Assembly: GCA_017656505.1 (NCBI GenBank)
Contig: JACDNU010000004.1
Coordinates: 30,024-94,023, forward strand
DNA from: Archaeoglobus sp.
Lineage (GTDB): Archaea > Halobacteriota > Archaeoglobi > Archaeoglobales > Archaeoglobaceae
Direction: 5' to 3'
DNA: 64,000 bases
Part shown: positions 1-7,607 of the stretch, piece by piece
Position numbering within the stretch: position 1 is the first letter of the stretch
Layout of the letters: each line of letters opens with the position of its first letter
Translations under genes and position numbers: made by a program
Notes under the pieces: model-generated
Told to the model about the DNA's origin: nothing
The model's input: the letters and a program-made list of their open reading frames with translations, nothing else
Databases searched by the model: none

Positions 1-150
1 AGCTGGGAATTCCTTTATTCTGTTGAAAAAGATGGTAAGGAAGTTGTAAAAGCAAAATCGGTGCAAGTTTGGTATGATCTTAGAAAAAATAAGAGTAAGC
101 CGATTCCAGAAAGGATTAGAGAGGTGCTGGAAGAAGATAGTTTGGATTAG
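1..150 (+). CDS. C-terminal end of a thioesterase-like protein (partial)
   Basis: An open frame enters from the left edge and ends at a TAG. It reads SWEFLYSVEKDG..., then VQVWYDLRKNK, then PIPERIREVLEE. This ending resembles the last strand and C-terminal helix of hotdog-fold acyl-CoA thioesterases of the 4-hydroxybenzoyl-CoA thioesterase/YbgC type, where a VxVxYD strand is followed by a short P-x-x-x-R helix. Only 49 residues are visible, so the active site cannot be checked. The reading frame is clear; the family is a tentative match by pattern. Confidence 0.5.
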   Translation, partial: SWEFLYSVEKDGKEVVKAKSVQVWYDLRKNKSKPIPERIREVLEEDSLD

Positions 151-252
151 ATTAAGGCGATTATCTGAGAAAGAGCAACGAAGTCGCTGGATAGCATTGA
201 TTTTCGGTAAAAGCTTTTAAGTTCGCGAGTTATTTTCTGCAGGGGAATCGTT

Positions 253-1080
253 ATGATAGGAATCCTCTTTGCTCTCATTTCGTCAATCCTATGGGGGATA
301 AACGGGATTTTTCTCAGAAAGGGGCTGGAGGGGGAAGATGTTGTTTCAGCGACCTTCACGGTTATTTTCATTGTAACATGCCTGACTTTTTTCTTCTCCC
401 TCGGAGGTGTTGCAGAAGTGGATCTTCCGCTACAGAAGGTTGTTATGCTCATGCTTGCCGGAATAATCTCTTACTTCATAGCAAGGGTGATAACATACTT
501 TTCTGTAACGGCAATCGGCTCATCAAGGGCTTTTTCCGGCACTTCTACAAGGATAATGTTTTCAGCCTTCTTCGGAGTCTTTCTGCTCCACGAAGCCCTA
601 AATGAGCTGATTCTTAGCGGAACGATCCTGATGATCATTGGGTTGTATATCTTCTCCACCGAGAAGATTGATAAATTTGGGATTTATATCTCCGTTCTAA
701 GTGGATTTCTTTACGGTTTGGCATCCCTTTTCATCAAAGAGGGGTTGCTGGGGAGTATTTTCTTCAGTGTCTTCCTAGCTTCCATCTCTGGTTTAGTCAT
801 GCTGGGAATCTTTGCAGCCTTTAAAGGAAAGTTAAAGCTTATCAGAAACAAGTATCTTGCAATTTCTGCAACCTCTCTTGCCTTTGGAAACATCTCTTAC
901 TACTTCGCCCTCTCAATCGCTCCTTTAACCATCGCCGTTCCTATCTCGAATTTGTATCCTTTAGTTACGACAGTTCTTTCCTACTTTTTCATTCAAAAGC
1001 TGGAATTCGTTCAGTTGAAAACATTCGTGGGGTCTTTTCTTGCTGTTTTGGGATCGATACTGATCTCAATCGGTAAATAA
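253..1080 (+). CDS. EamA/DMT-family membrane transporter
   Basis: The product has 275 residues, almost all in about ten hydrophobic helices. It opens with MIGILFALISSILWGINGIF, typical of the EamA (drug/metabolite transporter) fold, and shows the internal two-fold repeat expected of the family: the second half restarts near residue 137 with FGIYISVLSGFLYGLASLFI. Each half ends in a GxxLxxxGxxL-type helix (LSGTILMIIGLYIF and VGSFLAVLGSILIS). Such proteins export or exchange small metabolites across the cytoplasmic membrane; the substrate cannot be read from sequence. It stands alone, with a purine-rich stretch (AGGGGAA) about 10 bases before the ATG. Confidence 0.85.
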   Translation: MIGILFALISSILWGINGIFLRKGLEGEDVVSATFTVIFIVTCLTFFFSLGGVAEVDLPLQKVVMLMLAGIISYFIARVITYFSVTAIGSSRAFSGTSTRIMFSAFFGVFLLHEALNELILSGTILMIIGLYIFSTEKIDKFGIYISVLSGFLYGLASLFIKEGLLGSIFFSVFLASISGLVMLGIFAAFKGKLKLIRNKYLAISATSLAFGNISYYFALSIAPLTIAVPISNLYPLVTTVLSYFFIQKLEFVQLKTFVGSFLAVLGSILISIGK

Positions 1081-1213
1081 TTCAAGGGCATGAAACAGTG
1101 GTTTTGGGATCACTCGAAGAGCTTTAAATTTAATTAAATTATTTTTATAAACTTGGATACCACAAAAACTTTTAAAATTGACCTTACTTTTAATCAACCT
1201 TGGAGGTGATGGG

Positions 1214-1900
1214 ATGAAGATAACATGGCTGGGACATGCTGCCTTCCTTTTAGAGGGGTCGAGAAAGATTCTGATAGACCCATTCCTAACCGGAAACCCG
1301 AACGCTCCAGTTAAACCGGCTGAAGTTAAAACGGATTTGATAGTTGTTACTCACGGCCATGGAGATCATTTAGGCGATGCCGTTGAGATAGCGAAGGTTA
1401 ATGACGTTCCCGTTGTCTGCATCCATGAGCTTTCGAGATACCTGTCAAAAAAGGGAGTCGAGGCAGTGGGGATGAATCTTGGTGGAACAGCGAACTTCCG
1501 AGGTTTCAGGATAACACTGGTTAATGCTTTGCATTCGGCTGACGTGGAAGAAGATGATGAGCTGATAAGCACCGGCCAGGCTGCCGGAACGATAGTTGAG
1601 CTAGATGGCGTGAGGGTTTACCACACCGGCGATACCGATGTTTTTCTCGACATGCAGCTCATCGCAGAAATCCACAATCCGGATGTCATGCTTGTTCCCA
1701 TCGGCGATTGGTATACGATGGGGATAAAAGGAGCGGTTAAGGCCTTGGAGCTCGTGAAGCCGAGGTATGCGATTCCCATGCACTACAACACCTTTCCCGT
1801 TATAGAGCAGGATCCGGAGAACTTCAAGAAAGCTGTTGAGGAGGCCGGACTTACCATCGAGGTGATTTTGCTCCATCCTGGAGAATCCTTTGAACTCTAG
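1214..1900 (+). CDS. UPF0173-type metallo-beta-lactamase-fold hydrolase
   Basis: Start chosen at the ATG preceded by a strong ribosome site (GGAGGTGAT, 1202-1210). The longer track ORF begins upstream of that site and is unlikely. The 228-residue product begins MKITWLGHAAFLLEG and carries the metal-binding motif THGHGDHLGD (HxHxDH), a later HTGDTDVF segment and a C-terminal PMHYNTFP histidine, the usual order of ligands in the metallo-beta-lactamase fold. It matches the conserved UPF0173 metal-dependent hydrolases found widely in archaea and bacteria. The physiological substrate is unknown. A TATA-like stretch (TTTTTATAAAC) lies about 65 bases upstream. Confidence 0.85.
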   Translation: MKITWLGHAAFLLEGSRKILIDPFLTGNPNAPVKPAEVKTDLIVVTHGHGDHLGDAVEIAKVNDVPVVCIHELSRYLSKKGVEAVGMNLGGTANFRGFRITLVNALHSADVEEDDELISTGQAAGTIVELDGVRVYHTGDTDVFLDMQLIAEIHNPDVMLVPIGDWYTMGIKGAVKALELVKPRYAIPMHYNTFPVIEQDPENFKKAVEEAGLTIEVILLHPGESFEL

Positions 1901-2016
1901 ATTGTTCTACTTCTGATTTTGAGATTTCATCTTTTTAATTTAAAAACCTATCATTGGAAAAAAGAAAAGCTTAAGTTGTTTGAGTTATTGTTATTGTTAT
2001 TATTAGAGGTCTGACT

Positions 2017-2247
2017 ATGCCCGAACTTCAACAGCTGAACAAACATCTGATAGTCAAGTCGAAGAAAGCTATCGTGGTTGCTGAAATCTCGGGAGAGAGC
2101 ATTCTCAATGTTTACTGCGACTACCGTGAGCGATGCAACGAAGCTGGATTAACCAACAATGGCTGCCCTCCTTACTGTGAATTCATAGTTGCAATTAAAC
2201 GATATCTCTGCAGGCAGCCGACAAAGTTCTCGATCAAAGAACTTTAA
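2017..2247 (+). CDS. Small cysteine-rich hypothetical protein
   Basis: A 76-residue protein I do not recognise. The N-terminal half is ordinary and basic (LIVKSKKAIVVAEISGES). The C-terminal half holds five cysteines in the pattern C-x5-C-x8-C-x3-C-x9-C (YCDYRERCNEAGL, NGCPPYCEF, YLCRQ), enough for a metal site or disulphides. There is no signal peptide or membrane helix. The ATG follows AGAGGTCTGACT, a fair ribosome site, and the frame fills the gap before the convergent DUF429 gene, so it is probably real. Function unknown. Confidence 0.6.
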   Translation: MPELQQLNKHLIVKSKKAIVVAEISGESILNVYCDYRERCNEAGLTNNGCPPYCEFIVAIKRYLCRQPTKFSIKEL

Positions 2248-2264
2248 ACATCAAACATTAAACA

Positions 2265-2813
2265 TTACTTCACTTTTGGAACTAGAATGCTACCGTCCTT
2301 TCCAGAGATGATCTCCCCTCTGTTTTCGAGGTAAAGTTCCACGGTTAAGGCTGCGATGGCTGCATCCACCAAATCAGCATTTTCCAGCTCGTCGAATTCG
2401 ATGAATTTCCTGAGCCCGGTTTTTATCATCTCTAAGCCAGATTTTATGTTCTTCTTCGATTCAGGGGCTATTCCAAGAATCTTTCTCGTCGCATACGGAT
2501 AAACCTCAAAAACTTTTACCGACTTTTCCTCCAACGTTCTGGCTATCTCCATCCCCCTCAAAACAACAGGCCTGAAAAATTCGGCTCCAGAAGGGAAAAG
2601 CTTGATTTCGTATCGGTAAAGCTGCCTTTCACACTCTCTTAAGCTACCTTTTTCTGGAAAAGAGAGAGGTGCGTCGATTCCCGCATATTCTACGGCTAAA
2701 TCCAGATCTTTTAGCTCTCCCTTTTTGAGCTTTCCCTTTTCGACAACCTTTCTTTTCGAGGTTATCACATAGTGGGAGAGCCTTACTCCGACGTCTATCC
2801 CCAGAACCTTCAT
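2265..2813 (-). CDS. DUF429 family protein (predicted RNase H-like nuclease fold)
   Basis: The product has 182 residues and begins MKVLGIDVGVRLSHYVITSK, the G-I-D-x-G first strand of the actin/RNase H-like fold used by DUF429 proteins. Later features of the family are the YAGIDAPLSFP segment, with a second acidic residue, a CERQLYR helix, a VFEVYPYATRKIL strand and an acidic patch (ELENADLVDAAIAALT) near the C-terminus. DUF429 members are predicted nucleases, but no reaction is established to my knowledge. It converges with the Cys-rich orphan and is transcribed away from the ribosomal operon. Confidence 0.75.
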   Translation of the reverse strand: MKVLGIDVGVRLSHYVITSKRKVVEKGKLKKGELKDLDLAVEYAGIDAPLSFPEKGSLRECERQLYRYEIKLFPSGAEFFRPVVLRGMEIARTLEEKSVKVFEVYPYATRKILGIAPESKKNIKSGLEMIKTGLRKFIEFDELENADLVDAAIAALTVELYLENRGEIISGKDGSILVPKVK

Positions 2814-2833
2814 CTTTCCAACTGCCCGAGCTT

Positions 2834-2920
2834 ATCAACTCTAAGCTCCAGCTAACCCGACTCTGGCCAACCTAACTCTAACCTCACTCTGGCTAACCCA
2901 CTTTAGCTAACCCCCGACTC
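2834..2920 (+). repeat. Degenerate short repeats upstream of the ribosomal promoter
   Basis: The spacer before the rps13 TATA box has several imperfect copies of a unit like ACTCTGGCTAACCC: GCTCCAGCTAACCCG, ACTCTGGCCAACC, ACTCTAACCTC, ACTCTGGCTAACCCA, CTTTAGCTAACCCCC. It is not coding in any frame I can support. It could be a decayed tandem repeat or a regulatory array between the divergent genes. Confidence 0.5.
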
Positions 2921-2926
2921 TACACA

Positions 2927-2938
2927 ATATTTAAATAT
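2927..2938 (+). promoter_or_regulatory. TATA box of the ribosomal protein/RNA polymerase operon
   Basis: ATATTTAAATAT is a strong archaeal TATA element. A start of transcription about 25 bases downstream (near 2958) leaves a short leader containing GGTGA before the rps13 ATG. Confidence 0.65.
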
Positions 2939-2974
2939 CTTCCTTCTGTTGCGATATTTCAGTGTGGTGATTGC

Positions 2975-3418
2975 ATGGCAGATTTCAAGCACATAGTCAG
3001 GATCGCCGATACGGATCTGGATGGAAAGAGGAATGTGATGTTCGCGCTAACTCAGATTAAAGGGATAGGCCACCGAATGGCCAAAAGTCTGACGAACATT
3101 CTCGGCATCGATGCAACAGCGAAGCTCGGAGAGCTCGATGATGAAACGATCGAGAAGCTGAAGACGTTCGTAGAGCAGGACATCGACAGCCTACCGGACT
3201 GGATGGTGAATCGTAGGAAGGATCGATACAGCGGCAAAAATCTTCATCTCCTCGGCAAAGATGTTGACTTCTCAAGGATGGTGGATCTGGAGAGGCTCAT
3301 GAAGATAAAGTCCTACCGCGGAATGAGGCATGCGAAAGGCAAGAAAGTGAGAGGTCAGAGAACCCGCTCAACGGGCAGAAAGGGAAGGACGGTTGGAGTT
3401 ATAAGGAGAAAGAAGTAG
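2975..3418 (+). CDS. rps13: 30S ribosomal protein S13 (uS13)
   Basis: The 147-residue protein has the archaeal/eukaryotic uS13 layout: an N-terminal strand (FKHIVRIADTDLDGKRNV), the helix-two-turn-helix region (ALTQIKGIGHRMAKSLTNIL) and the basic C-terminal tail that contacts rRNA and tRNA (SYRGMRHAKGKKVRGQRTRS, then TGRKGRTVGVIRRKK). It sits in the small-subunit head and contacts the P-site tRNA and the large subunit. It is first in an operon with rps4, rps11 and rpoD, the standard archaeal order. GGTGA lies a few bases before the ATG. Confidence 0.97.
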   Translation: MADFKHIVRIADTDLDGKRNVMFALTQIKGIGHRMAKSLTNILGIDATAKLGELDDETIEKLKTFVEQDIDSLPDWMVNRRKDRYSGKNLHLLGKDVDFSRMVDLERLMKIKSYRGMRHAKGKKVRGQRTRSTGRKGRTVGVIRRKK

Positions 3419-3436
3419 AGGAGTGAAGGAGTGATT

Positions 3437-3467
3437 GAGGTAAAGAGGTAAAAGAGGTAAAGGTGAT
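3437..3467 (+). promoter_or_regulatory. Tandem Shine-Dalgarno-like repeats before rps4
   Basis: The rps13-rps4 spacer contains GAGGTAAA, GAGGTAAAA and GAGGTAAA in tandem, followed by GGTGAT just before the ATG at 3471. Each unit could pair with the 3' end of 16S rRNA, but only the last is correctly spaced. Confidence 0.55.
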
Positions 3468-3470
3468 AGG

Positions 3471-4022
3471 ATGGGAGATCCGAAGAGGCACAGGAGGAAG
3501 TACATAACACCAATGAGGCCCTGGGACAAGGTTAGGCTGGAGAAGGAAGTGGAGTTAATAGTTAAATACGGCTTGAGAAACAAGCGAGAGCTCTGGAGGT
3601 TCCAGAACATTCTCAGGAAGTACAGGAGGGTTGCTAGAGAGCTTCTCGCCAAGATCGATCTTCCGGGCAGGGAAGGTGAGCTGGCCAAGGCCAAAGCCCA
3701 GATGGTGATAAGGAAGCTCGCAAAGATGAGTGTGCTTGAAGAGAATGCAACGCTGGATGACATTCTCAATCTCAACGTGGATGCCTTCCTGAATCGCAGA
3801 TTACAGACGATAGTTTTCAGACAAGGCTTGGCGAACACGATCAAGCAGGCGAGGCAGCTTATAACTCACGGCCACATAGCGATCGATGGCAGGAAGGTTA
3901 CAGTTCCAAGTCACATCGTTACAAGGGAGGAGGAGACCAAGATCTCCTACTACGAAAACTCTCCCTTCGCGGAGAGAGGTTTGGTCTTGAAGGCTGAGAA
4001 GGCTGAGAGTCAGGAAGCGTAA
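3471..4022 (+). CDS. rps4: 30S ribosomal protein S4 (uS4)
   Basis: The product has 183 residues and starts [20 protein letters not shown], the typical archaeal S4 N-terminus. The central S4 RNA-binding domain is evident as [20 protein letters not shown] followed by [20 protein letters not shown] and [16 protein letters not shown]4 is a primary 16S rRNA binder that nucleates small-subunit assembly. It lies 52 bases after rps13 and 31 bases before rps11, so it is co-transcribed. The start is set by GGTGATAGG immediately before the ATG. Confidence 0.97.
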   Translation: MGDPKRHRRKYITPMRPWDKVRLEKEVELIVKYGLRNKRELWRFQNILRKYRRVARELLAKIDLPGREGELAKAKAQMVIRKLAKMSVLEENATLDDILNLNVDAFLNRRLQTIVFRQGLANTIKQARQLITHGHIAIDGRKVTVPSHIVTREEETKISYYENSPFAERGLVLKAEKAESQEA

Positions 4023-4053
4023 ATCTAGAAAGAGTAAGAATAGAGGTGTTTTT

Positions 4054-4449
4054 ATGGAAAAGAAGAAGGGCAAATGGGGTATTGCGAACATCTTTTCATC
4101 CTACAACAATACGATCATCACTATAACCGATATCACGGGGAGCGAGACGATTGTAAGGATCAGCGGCGGAATGATCGTGAAAGCAAGCAGAGACGAGGGA
4201 AATCCCTATACAGCCATGCAGGCGGCGATAAGGGCAGCGGAGAAGGCGATGGAAAAGGGGATTGAAGGCGTGCACATAAAAGTTAGAGCCCCCGGAGGAA
4301 ACAAGCACACGAACCCCGGTCCGGGAGCGCAGGCTGCGATAAGGGCTCTAGCAAGAGCCGGACTGAAGATCGGTAGGATCGAGGATGTAACTCCAATCCC
4401 GCACGACGGCACTAGGGCTCCCGGCGGGAAGAGGGGAAGAAGAATCTGA
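4054..4449 (+). CDS. rps11: 30S ribosomal protein S11 (uS11)
   Basis: The 131-residue protein begins [20 protein letters not shown] and has the conserved S11 segments [38 protein letters not shown], the glycine loop [20 protein letters not shown], and the C-terminal [20 protein letters not shown] that contacts rRNA at the platform. It helps form the mRNA exit region of the small subunit. It is third in the operon, with AGAGGTG upstream of the ATG. Confidence 0.97.
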   Translation: MEKKKGKWGIANIFSSYNNTIITITDITGSETIVRISGGMIVKASRDEGNPYTAMQAAIRAAEKAMEKGIEGVHIKVRAPGGNKHTNPGPGAQAAIRALARAGLKIGRIEDVTPIPHDGTRAPGGKRGRRI

Positions 4450-4494
4450 AATTCGAAATCATCCTCTTAATCTTTTAATTCTGGAGAGGTGAAA

Positions 4495-5283
4495 ATGGAA
4501 CCCAAAATTGAGATTCTGGAAGAGGGAGATCTGAAGCTCAAATTCATTTTGGAGTCTTCGACTGCTTTTGCTAACTCTTTGAGGAGGGCTATGAAAAGCA
4601 TGGTGCCTACGATGGCCGTCGATTACATAGACTTCTACATGAACACCTCCTATCTCTACGACGAAATTCTAGCCCATAGAATAGGGCTAATTCCCATAAA
4701 AACGGATCTCGAGAAGTTCAACATGCCCGACAAATGCGTTTGCGGTGGAGAAGGATGCCCAAATTGCCAAGTTTCCTTCAGACTCAACATCGAAGGGCCG
4801 AAGCTTGTCTATTCCGGAGACTTCGTTTCTGACGATCCGGAGACAGTTCCGGTTTACGACAACATCCCGGTTGTTGAACTCGATGAGGGACAGCAGCTAA
4901 TGCTGGAAGCGGTGGCAAGACTTGGAACGGGAAAGGAGCATGTGAAGTGGCAGCCTGTTTCAGCCTGTACGTATAGGATCATTCCGGAAATAGTCATCGG
5001 TGAAAGCTGTAACGCGTGCAAAGATTGCGTTGAAGTATGCCCGAGAAACGTTTTCGAGGTTGAAGATGAAAAGATCGTGGTGAAAAGGCCCGAGGAATGC
5101 TCGATGTGCATGGAATGTGTTGAGGTTTGCGAACAGTCTGCTATCGACGTGAATGAAACGAACAGATTCCTCTTCAATGTGGAAGGAACGGGAGCTTTAC
5201 CAGTTAAGAGGGTTCTCGTCGAGGCCTTAAAGGCTCTTAAAAGCAAAGCAGAAGAGCTCACCTCGATAGTTGAGATTGAGTAA
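4495..5283 (+). CDS. rpoD: DNA-directed RNA polymerase subunit D with two Fe-S motifs
   Basis: Subunit D is the archaeal counterpart of bacterial alpha-NTD and eukaryotic Rpb3/AC40; it pairs with subunit L to start polymerase assembly. The N-terminal half has the dimerisation signature TAFANSLRRAMKSMVPTMAV and the HRIGLIPIKTD segment. A ferredoxin-like insert carries two four-cysteine motifs, CNACKDCVEVCP and CSMCMECVEVC, so both cluster sites look intact. An additional CVCGGEGCPNC motif lies near residues 75-90. The ATG at 4495 is preferred over the track GTG at 4489 because the ribosome site GGAGAGGTG overlaps that GTG. It is last in the ribosomal operon and is followed by a T-rich spacer. 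Confidence 0.95.
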   Translation: MEPKIEILEEGDLKLKFILESSTAFANSLRRAMKSMVPTMAVDYIDFYMNTSYLYDEILAHRIGLIPIKTDLEKFNMPDKCVCGGEGCPNCQVSFRLNIEGPKLVYSGDFVSDDPETVPVYDNIPVVELDEGQQLMLEAVARLGTGKEHVKWQPVSACTYRIIPEIVIGESCNACKDCVEVCPRNVFEVEDEKIVVKRPEECSMCMECVEVCEQSAIDVNETNRFLFNVEGTGALPVKRVLVEALKALKSKAEELTSIVEIE

Positions 5284-5334
5284 CGATTGAATGGGTTTTT
5301 AAATTTTAATGCTTTTAATAGATTTTATTTAGAT

Positions 5335-7179
5335 TTATTCAGATAACCCTCTTCTACTCACATAGAGGTAAGAGTAAAGTCCGCCTAACACTATCAGTCC
5401 CATCCCAAGCCATACGAAGTTTGCAAGCCTGTTGATGTGCACTTCTATTCCAACTTTCTTTAAATCGCTTGAAATCCCATTAATTGAGACGTACAAATCA
5501 TGGAGTGGGAAGCTCATGATCTCAACCGAGGAGACAACCCTGTCCTGTCTGATAATCTTGTACTCTCTCATTTCTGGCTTTAGCGTTCCTATAAGCTTCC
5601 CATTCTCGTAAATCTGGATTTCTGCAAAGATGGAGAATTTTTCTCCATCCTCCCTTGCGTTAAGTTTCACAAACTTTAATTCGTATCCATCTATGGTTGC
5701 AGTTTCTCCAGGACTCAGAGCGAATTGCTGGGTGTTGGAGAGACTCCAAACCCCTATCGAACCGATAAAAAGGAACATTACACCTATATGCACAACGTAA
5801 GCACCGTATCTTCTTAAAAACCTCATCTTTCCTGTGTAAAAGGCTACCAGGTAGTTCAGCAAGGAGAAAGCAAAAAGCCCAGCGGCTAGGGAGGCTAGAA
5901 TGCTTCTCGAAAGGGCGAATGATGAAAGCGAAGCGATCAGAAATATGATGGATGGGATTAGGAATTTCTCTCTCAGTTCTCCATCCCAGCCCCACTTCAG
6001 CCTTATGCAGAGTCCGAAAAGGGCGAACAGGATTATTTCAACTGGGAACATTATCGACTCGTAGTATTTCCTCCCCAGTTCAAATCCGAAAGCGGGTATC
6101 AGAGTGCCAATAAGAACGCCAAGAAAGAGCATCAGAATAACGAGTAAATAAACAAGGATGGATGTTTCTCTGTTGATGGAAATCCTAAGCTCATCTCCTC
6201 CCCTAAAACCGTTCCTTTTGACATATATGGATACAACCGCAGAGATAACTATGACCAAGAGAAAAATAACTCCTTCAGGCCCCTCGCCGAAAGCATGAAC
6301 CGATGAAACTATTCCACTTCGGGTAACAAATGCTGCGAATACCACCAGAATGAAGGTTAACACCAGCAGATAGTAATTTGCGGAAATTATCCACGAACCC
6401 TTAGCCCTTTTCTGGAGGTAAAAGGTGTGAAAAACGAGGGTCGAGGTAAGCCACGGAAGCATCGAAGAATTCTCAACCGGGTCCCATCCCCAAAAACCTC
6501 CCCAACCCAGTGTCCGATAAGCCCACCATCCGCCAACGAAGATTCCTAGGCCGAGCAAGATCCATGATGGTAGCAAATACTTCATCGCCCTCTCTTCCCA
6601 GTCCTTTCCTAGGGCATATCCTGAAACGGCCATTGCAAACGGGATGAGGAGTCCGGCATAGGCAGCGAAAACGATTGGTGGATGGATTACCATCTCCAGA
6701 GTTCTTAACAGTGGATTTAATCCCACTCCCTCTGGCTGGGCTGGAATTCTCGTGAAGGGATTTGAGGTTGTAAGCAAAAGGATGTTAATCAGCAGAAGAA
6801 ACAGGCCAGAAATTGCGAGGGTATAAGCGGTCAGACTGTCCTTTTTATCGGAAAGAACGAAAAGATTTACCGTGGCTATGAAAAGAGCCCAAAGCAGAAG
6901 CGAGCCTTCTTTTCCAGCCCAGAATGCACTGACTGTAAGGAGCAAGGAAAGCTTGGAATCGGAGTTATAGAAAACGTATTCGTAAGAAAAATCTTTTGAG
7001 AGGAAGTGAGAGAGGAGCAAAAGACTTGAGAAGAGAATGGCAAGAAAGTACAGAAAAACTGCTTTTTCACCGTTTTGCAGCAAATCAGCCGATCTTTTTT
7101 TTACTCCAGCGTAGAATGCGTAAACGGAGTACGCTACTAATATCAAAGAAGCCAGAAGCAGAATTTCACCCACGTCCAT
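5335..7179 (-). CDS. ccmF: Cytochrome c haem lyase subunit CcmF
   Basis: CcmF is the multi-spanning membrane protein that takes haem from CcmE and attaches it to CxxCH motifs of apocytochromes. The 614-residue product has many membrane helices. It contains the WWD haem-handling signature WGGFWGWDPVENSSMLPWL near residue 220 and the FWAGKEGSLLLW motif near residue 85. Histidines lie in IHPPIVFAAYAG, STLVFHTFY and YVVHIGVMFLF, where the family has its haem-ligating residues. A soluble extracytoplasmic domain (about residues 480-580) precedes the last helix. It follows ccmE by nine bases. At 614 residues it is close to, or slightly shorter than, usual bacterial CcmF. Confidence 0.93.
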   Translation of the reverse strand: MDVGEILLLASLILVAYSVYAFYAGVKKRSADLLQNGEKAVFLYFLAILFSSLLLLSHFLSKDFSYEYVFYNSDSKLSLLLTVSAFWAGKEGSLLLWALFIATVNLFVLSDKKDSLTAYTLAISGLFLLLINILLLTTSNPFTRIPAQPEGVGLNPLLRTLEMVIHPPIVFAAYAGLLIPFAMAVSGYALGKDWEERAMKYLLPSWILLGLGIFVGGWWAYRTLGWGGFWGWDPVENSSMLPWLTSTLVFHTFYLQKRAKGSWIISANYYLLVLTFILVVFAAFVTRSGIVSSVHAFGEGPEGVIFLLVIVISAVVSIYVKRNGFRGGDELRISINRETSILVYLLVILMLFLGVLIGTLIPAFGFELGRKYYESIMFPVEIILFALFGLCIRLKWGWDGELREKFLIPSIIFLIASLSSFALSRSILASLAAGLFAFSLLNYLVAFYTGKMRFLRRYGAYVVHIGVMFLFIGSIGVWSLSNTQQFALSPGETATIDGYELKFVKLNAREDGEKFSIFAEIQIYENGKLIGTLKPEMREYKIIRQDRVVSSVEIMSFPLHDLYVSINGISSDLKKVGIEVHINRLANFVWLGMGLIVLGGLYSYLYVSRRGLSE

Positions 7180-7188
7180 CCTATCGCC

Positions 7189-7548
7189 TCATTTCTCAAC
7201 CTTGTATTCTGTGTGGCACTTCGTCAGAACCTTGGAGGCAAAGAATGTTCCATCTTTATAATCTCCCACAACAACCACTGTAACATTCTCTTGATAATGG
7301 GTTGTGCCCTTGTAAACAACCTTCATAACGCTCTTTCCGTCCGTAAGCTCGAAGAGTGTTACGTTTCCTTCGATACGGGTTGAGTTGGGAACTATTGTCC
7401 CATTTACTTGGATGTTGTAAGCTTCCTTAAGTTCTAAAACCTCTGAAACAGTTTTATACGGTGAAACATTTGATATGAATGCATAGGCTATGAAAATGAG
7501 GAAGGCAATTGATGTAGCTCCGAGAAGTATCTTTCCCCGCCCTTCCAT
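7189..7548 (-). CDS. ccmE: Haem chaperone CcmE, CxxxY type
   Basis: The 119-residue protein has one N-terminal anchor helix (ILLGATSIAFLIFIAYAFI) and an OB-fold haem-carrier domain (YNIQVNGTIVPNSTRIEGNV, then MKVVYKGTTHYQENVTVVVV and GDYKDGTFFASKVLTKCHTEY). Classical CcmE binds haem covalently through His in a HxxxY motif. Here the motif is CHTEY, giving Cys at that position with the Tyr kept (CxxxY). From memory, this variant is described for archaea and sulphate reducers as System I*. It precedes ccmF in a two-gene operon. No ccmA, ccmB, ccmC, ccmG or ccmH is in the window. Confidence 0.9.
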   Translation of the reverse strand: MEGRGKILLGATSIAFLIFIAYAFISNVSPYKTVSEVLELKEAYNIQVNGTIVPNSTRIEGNVTLFELTDGKSVMKVVYKGTTHYQENVTVVVVGDYKDGTFFASKVLTKCHTEYKVEK

Positions 7549-7607
7549 TGGTTCAACTTGAACATACCTTATTTAATCTTTTCTGGGGTTACCTGAAGCC
7601 AACTGCC

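Noticed and set aside
3368-3844. 158-residue minus-strand ORF over rps13/rps4
   Set aside because: Shadow of two ribosomal protein genes whose frames are certain.
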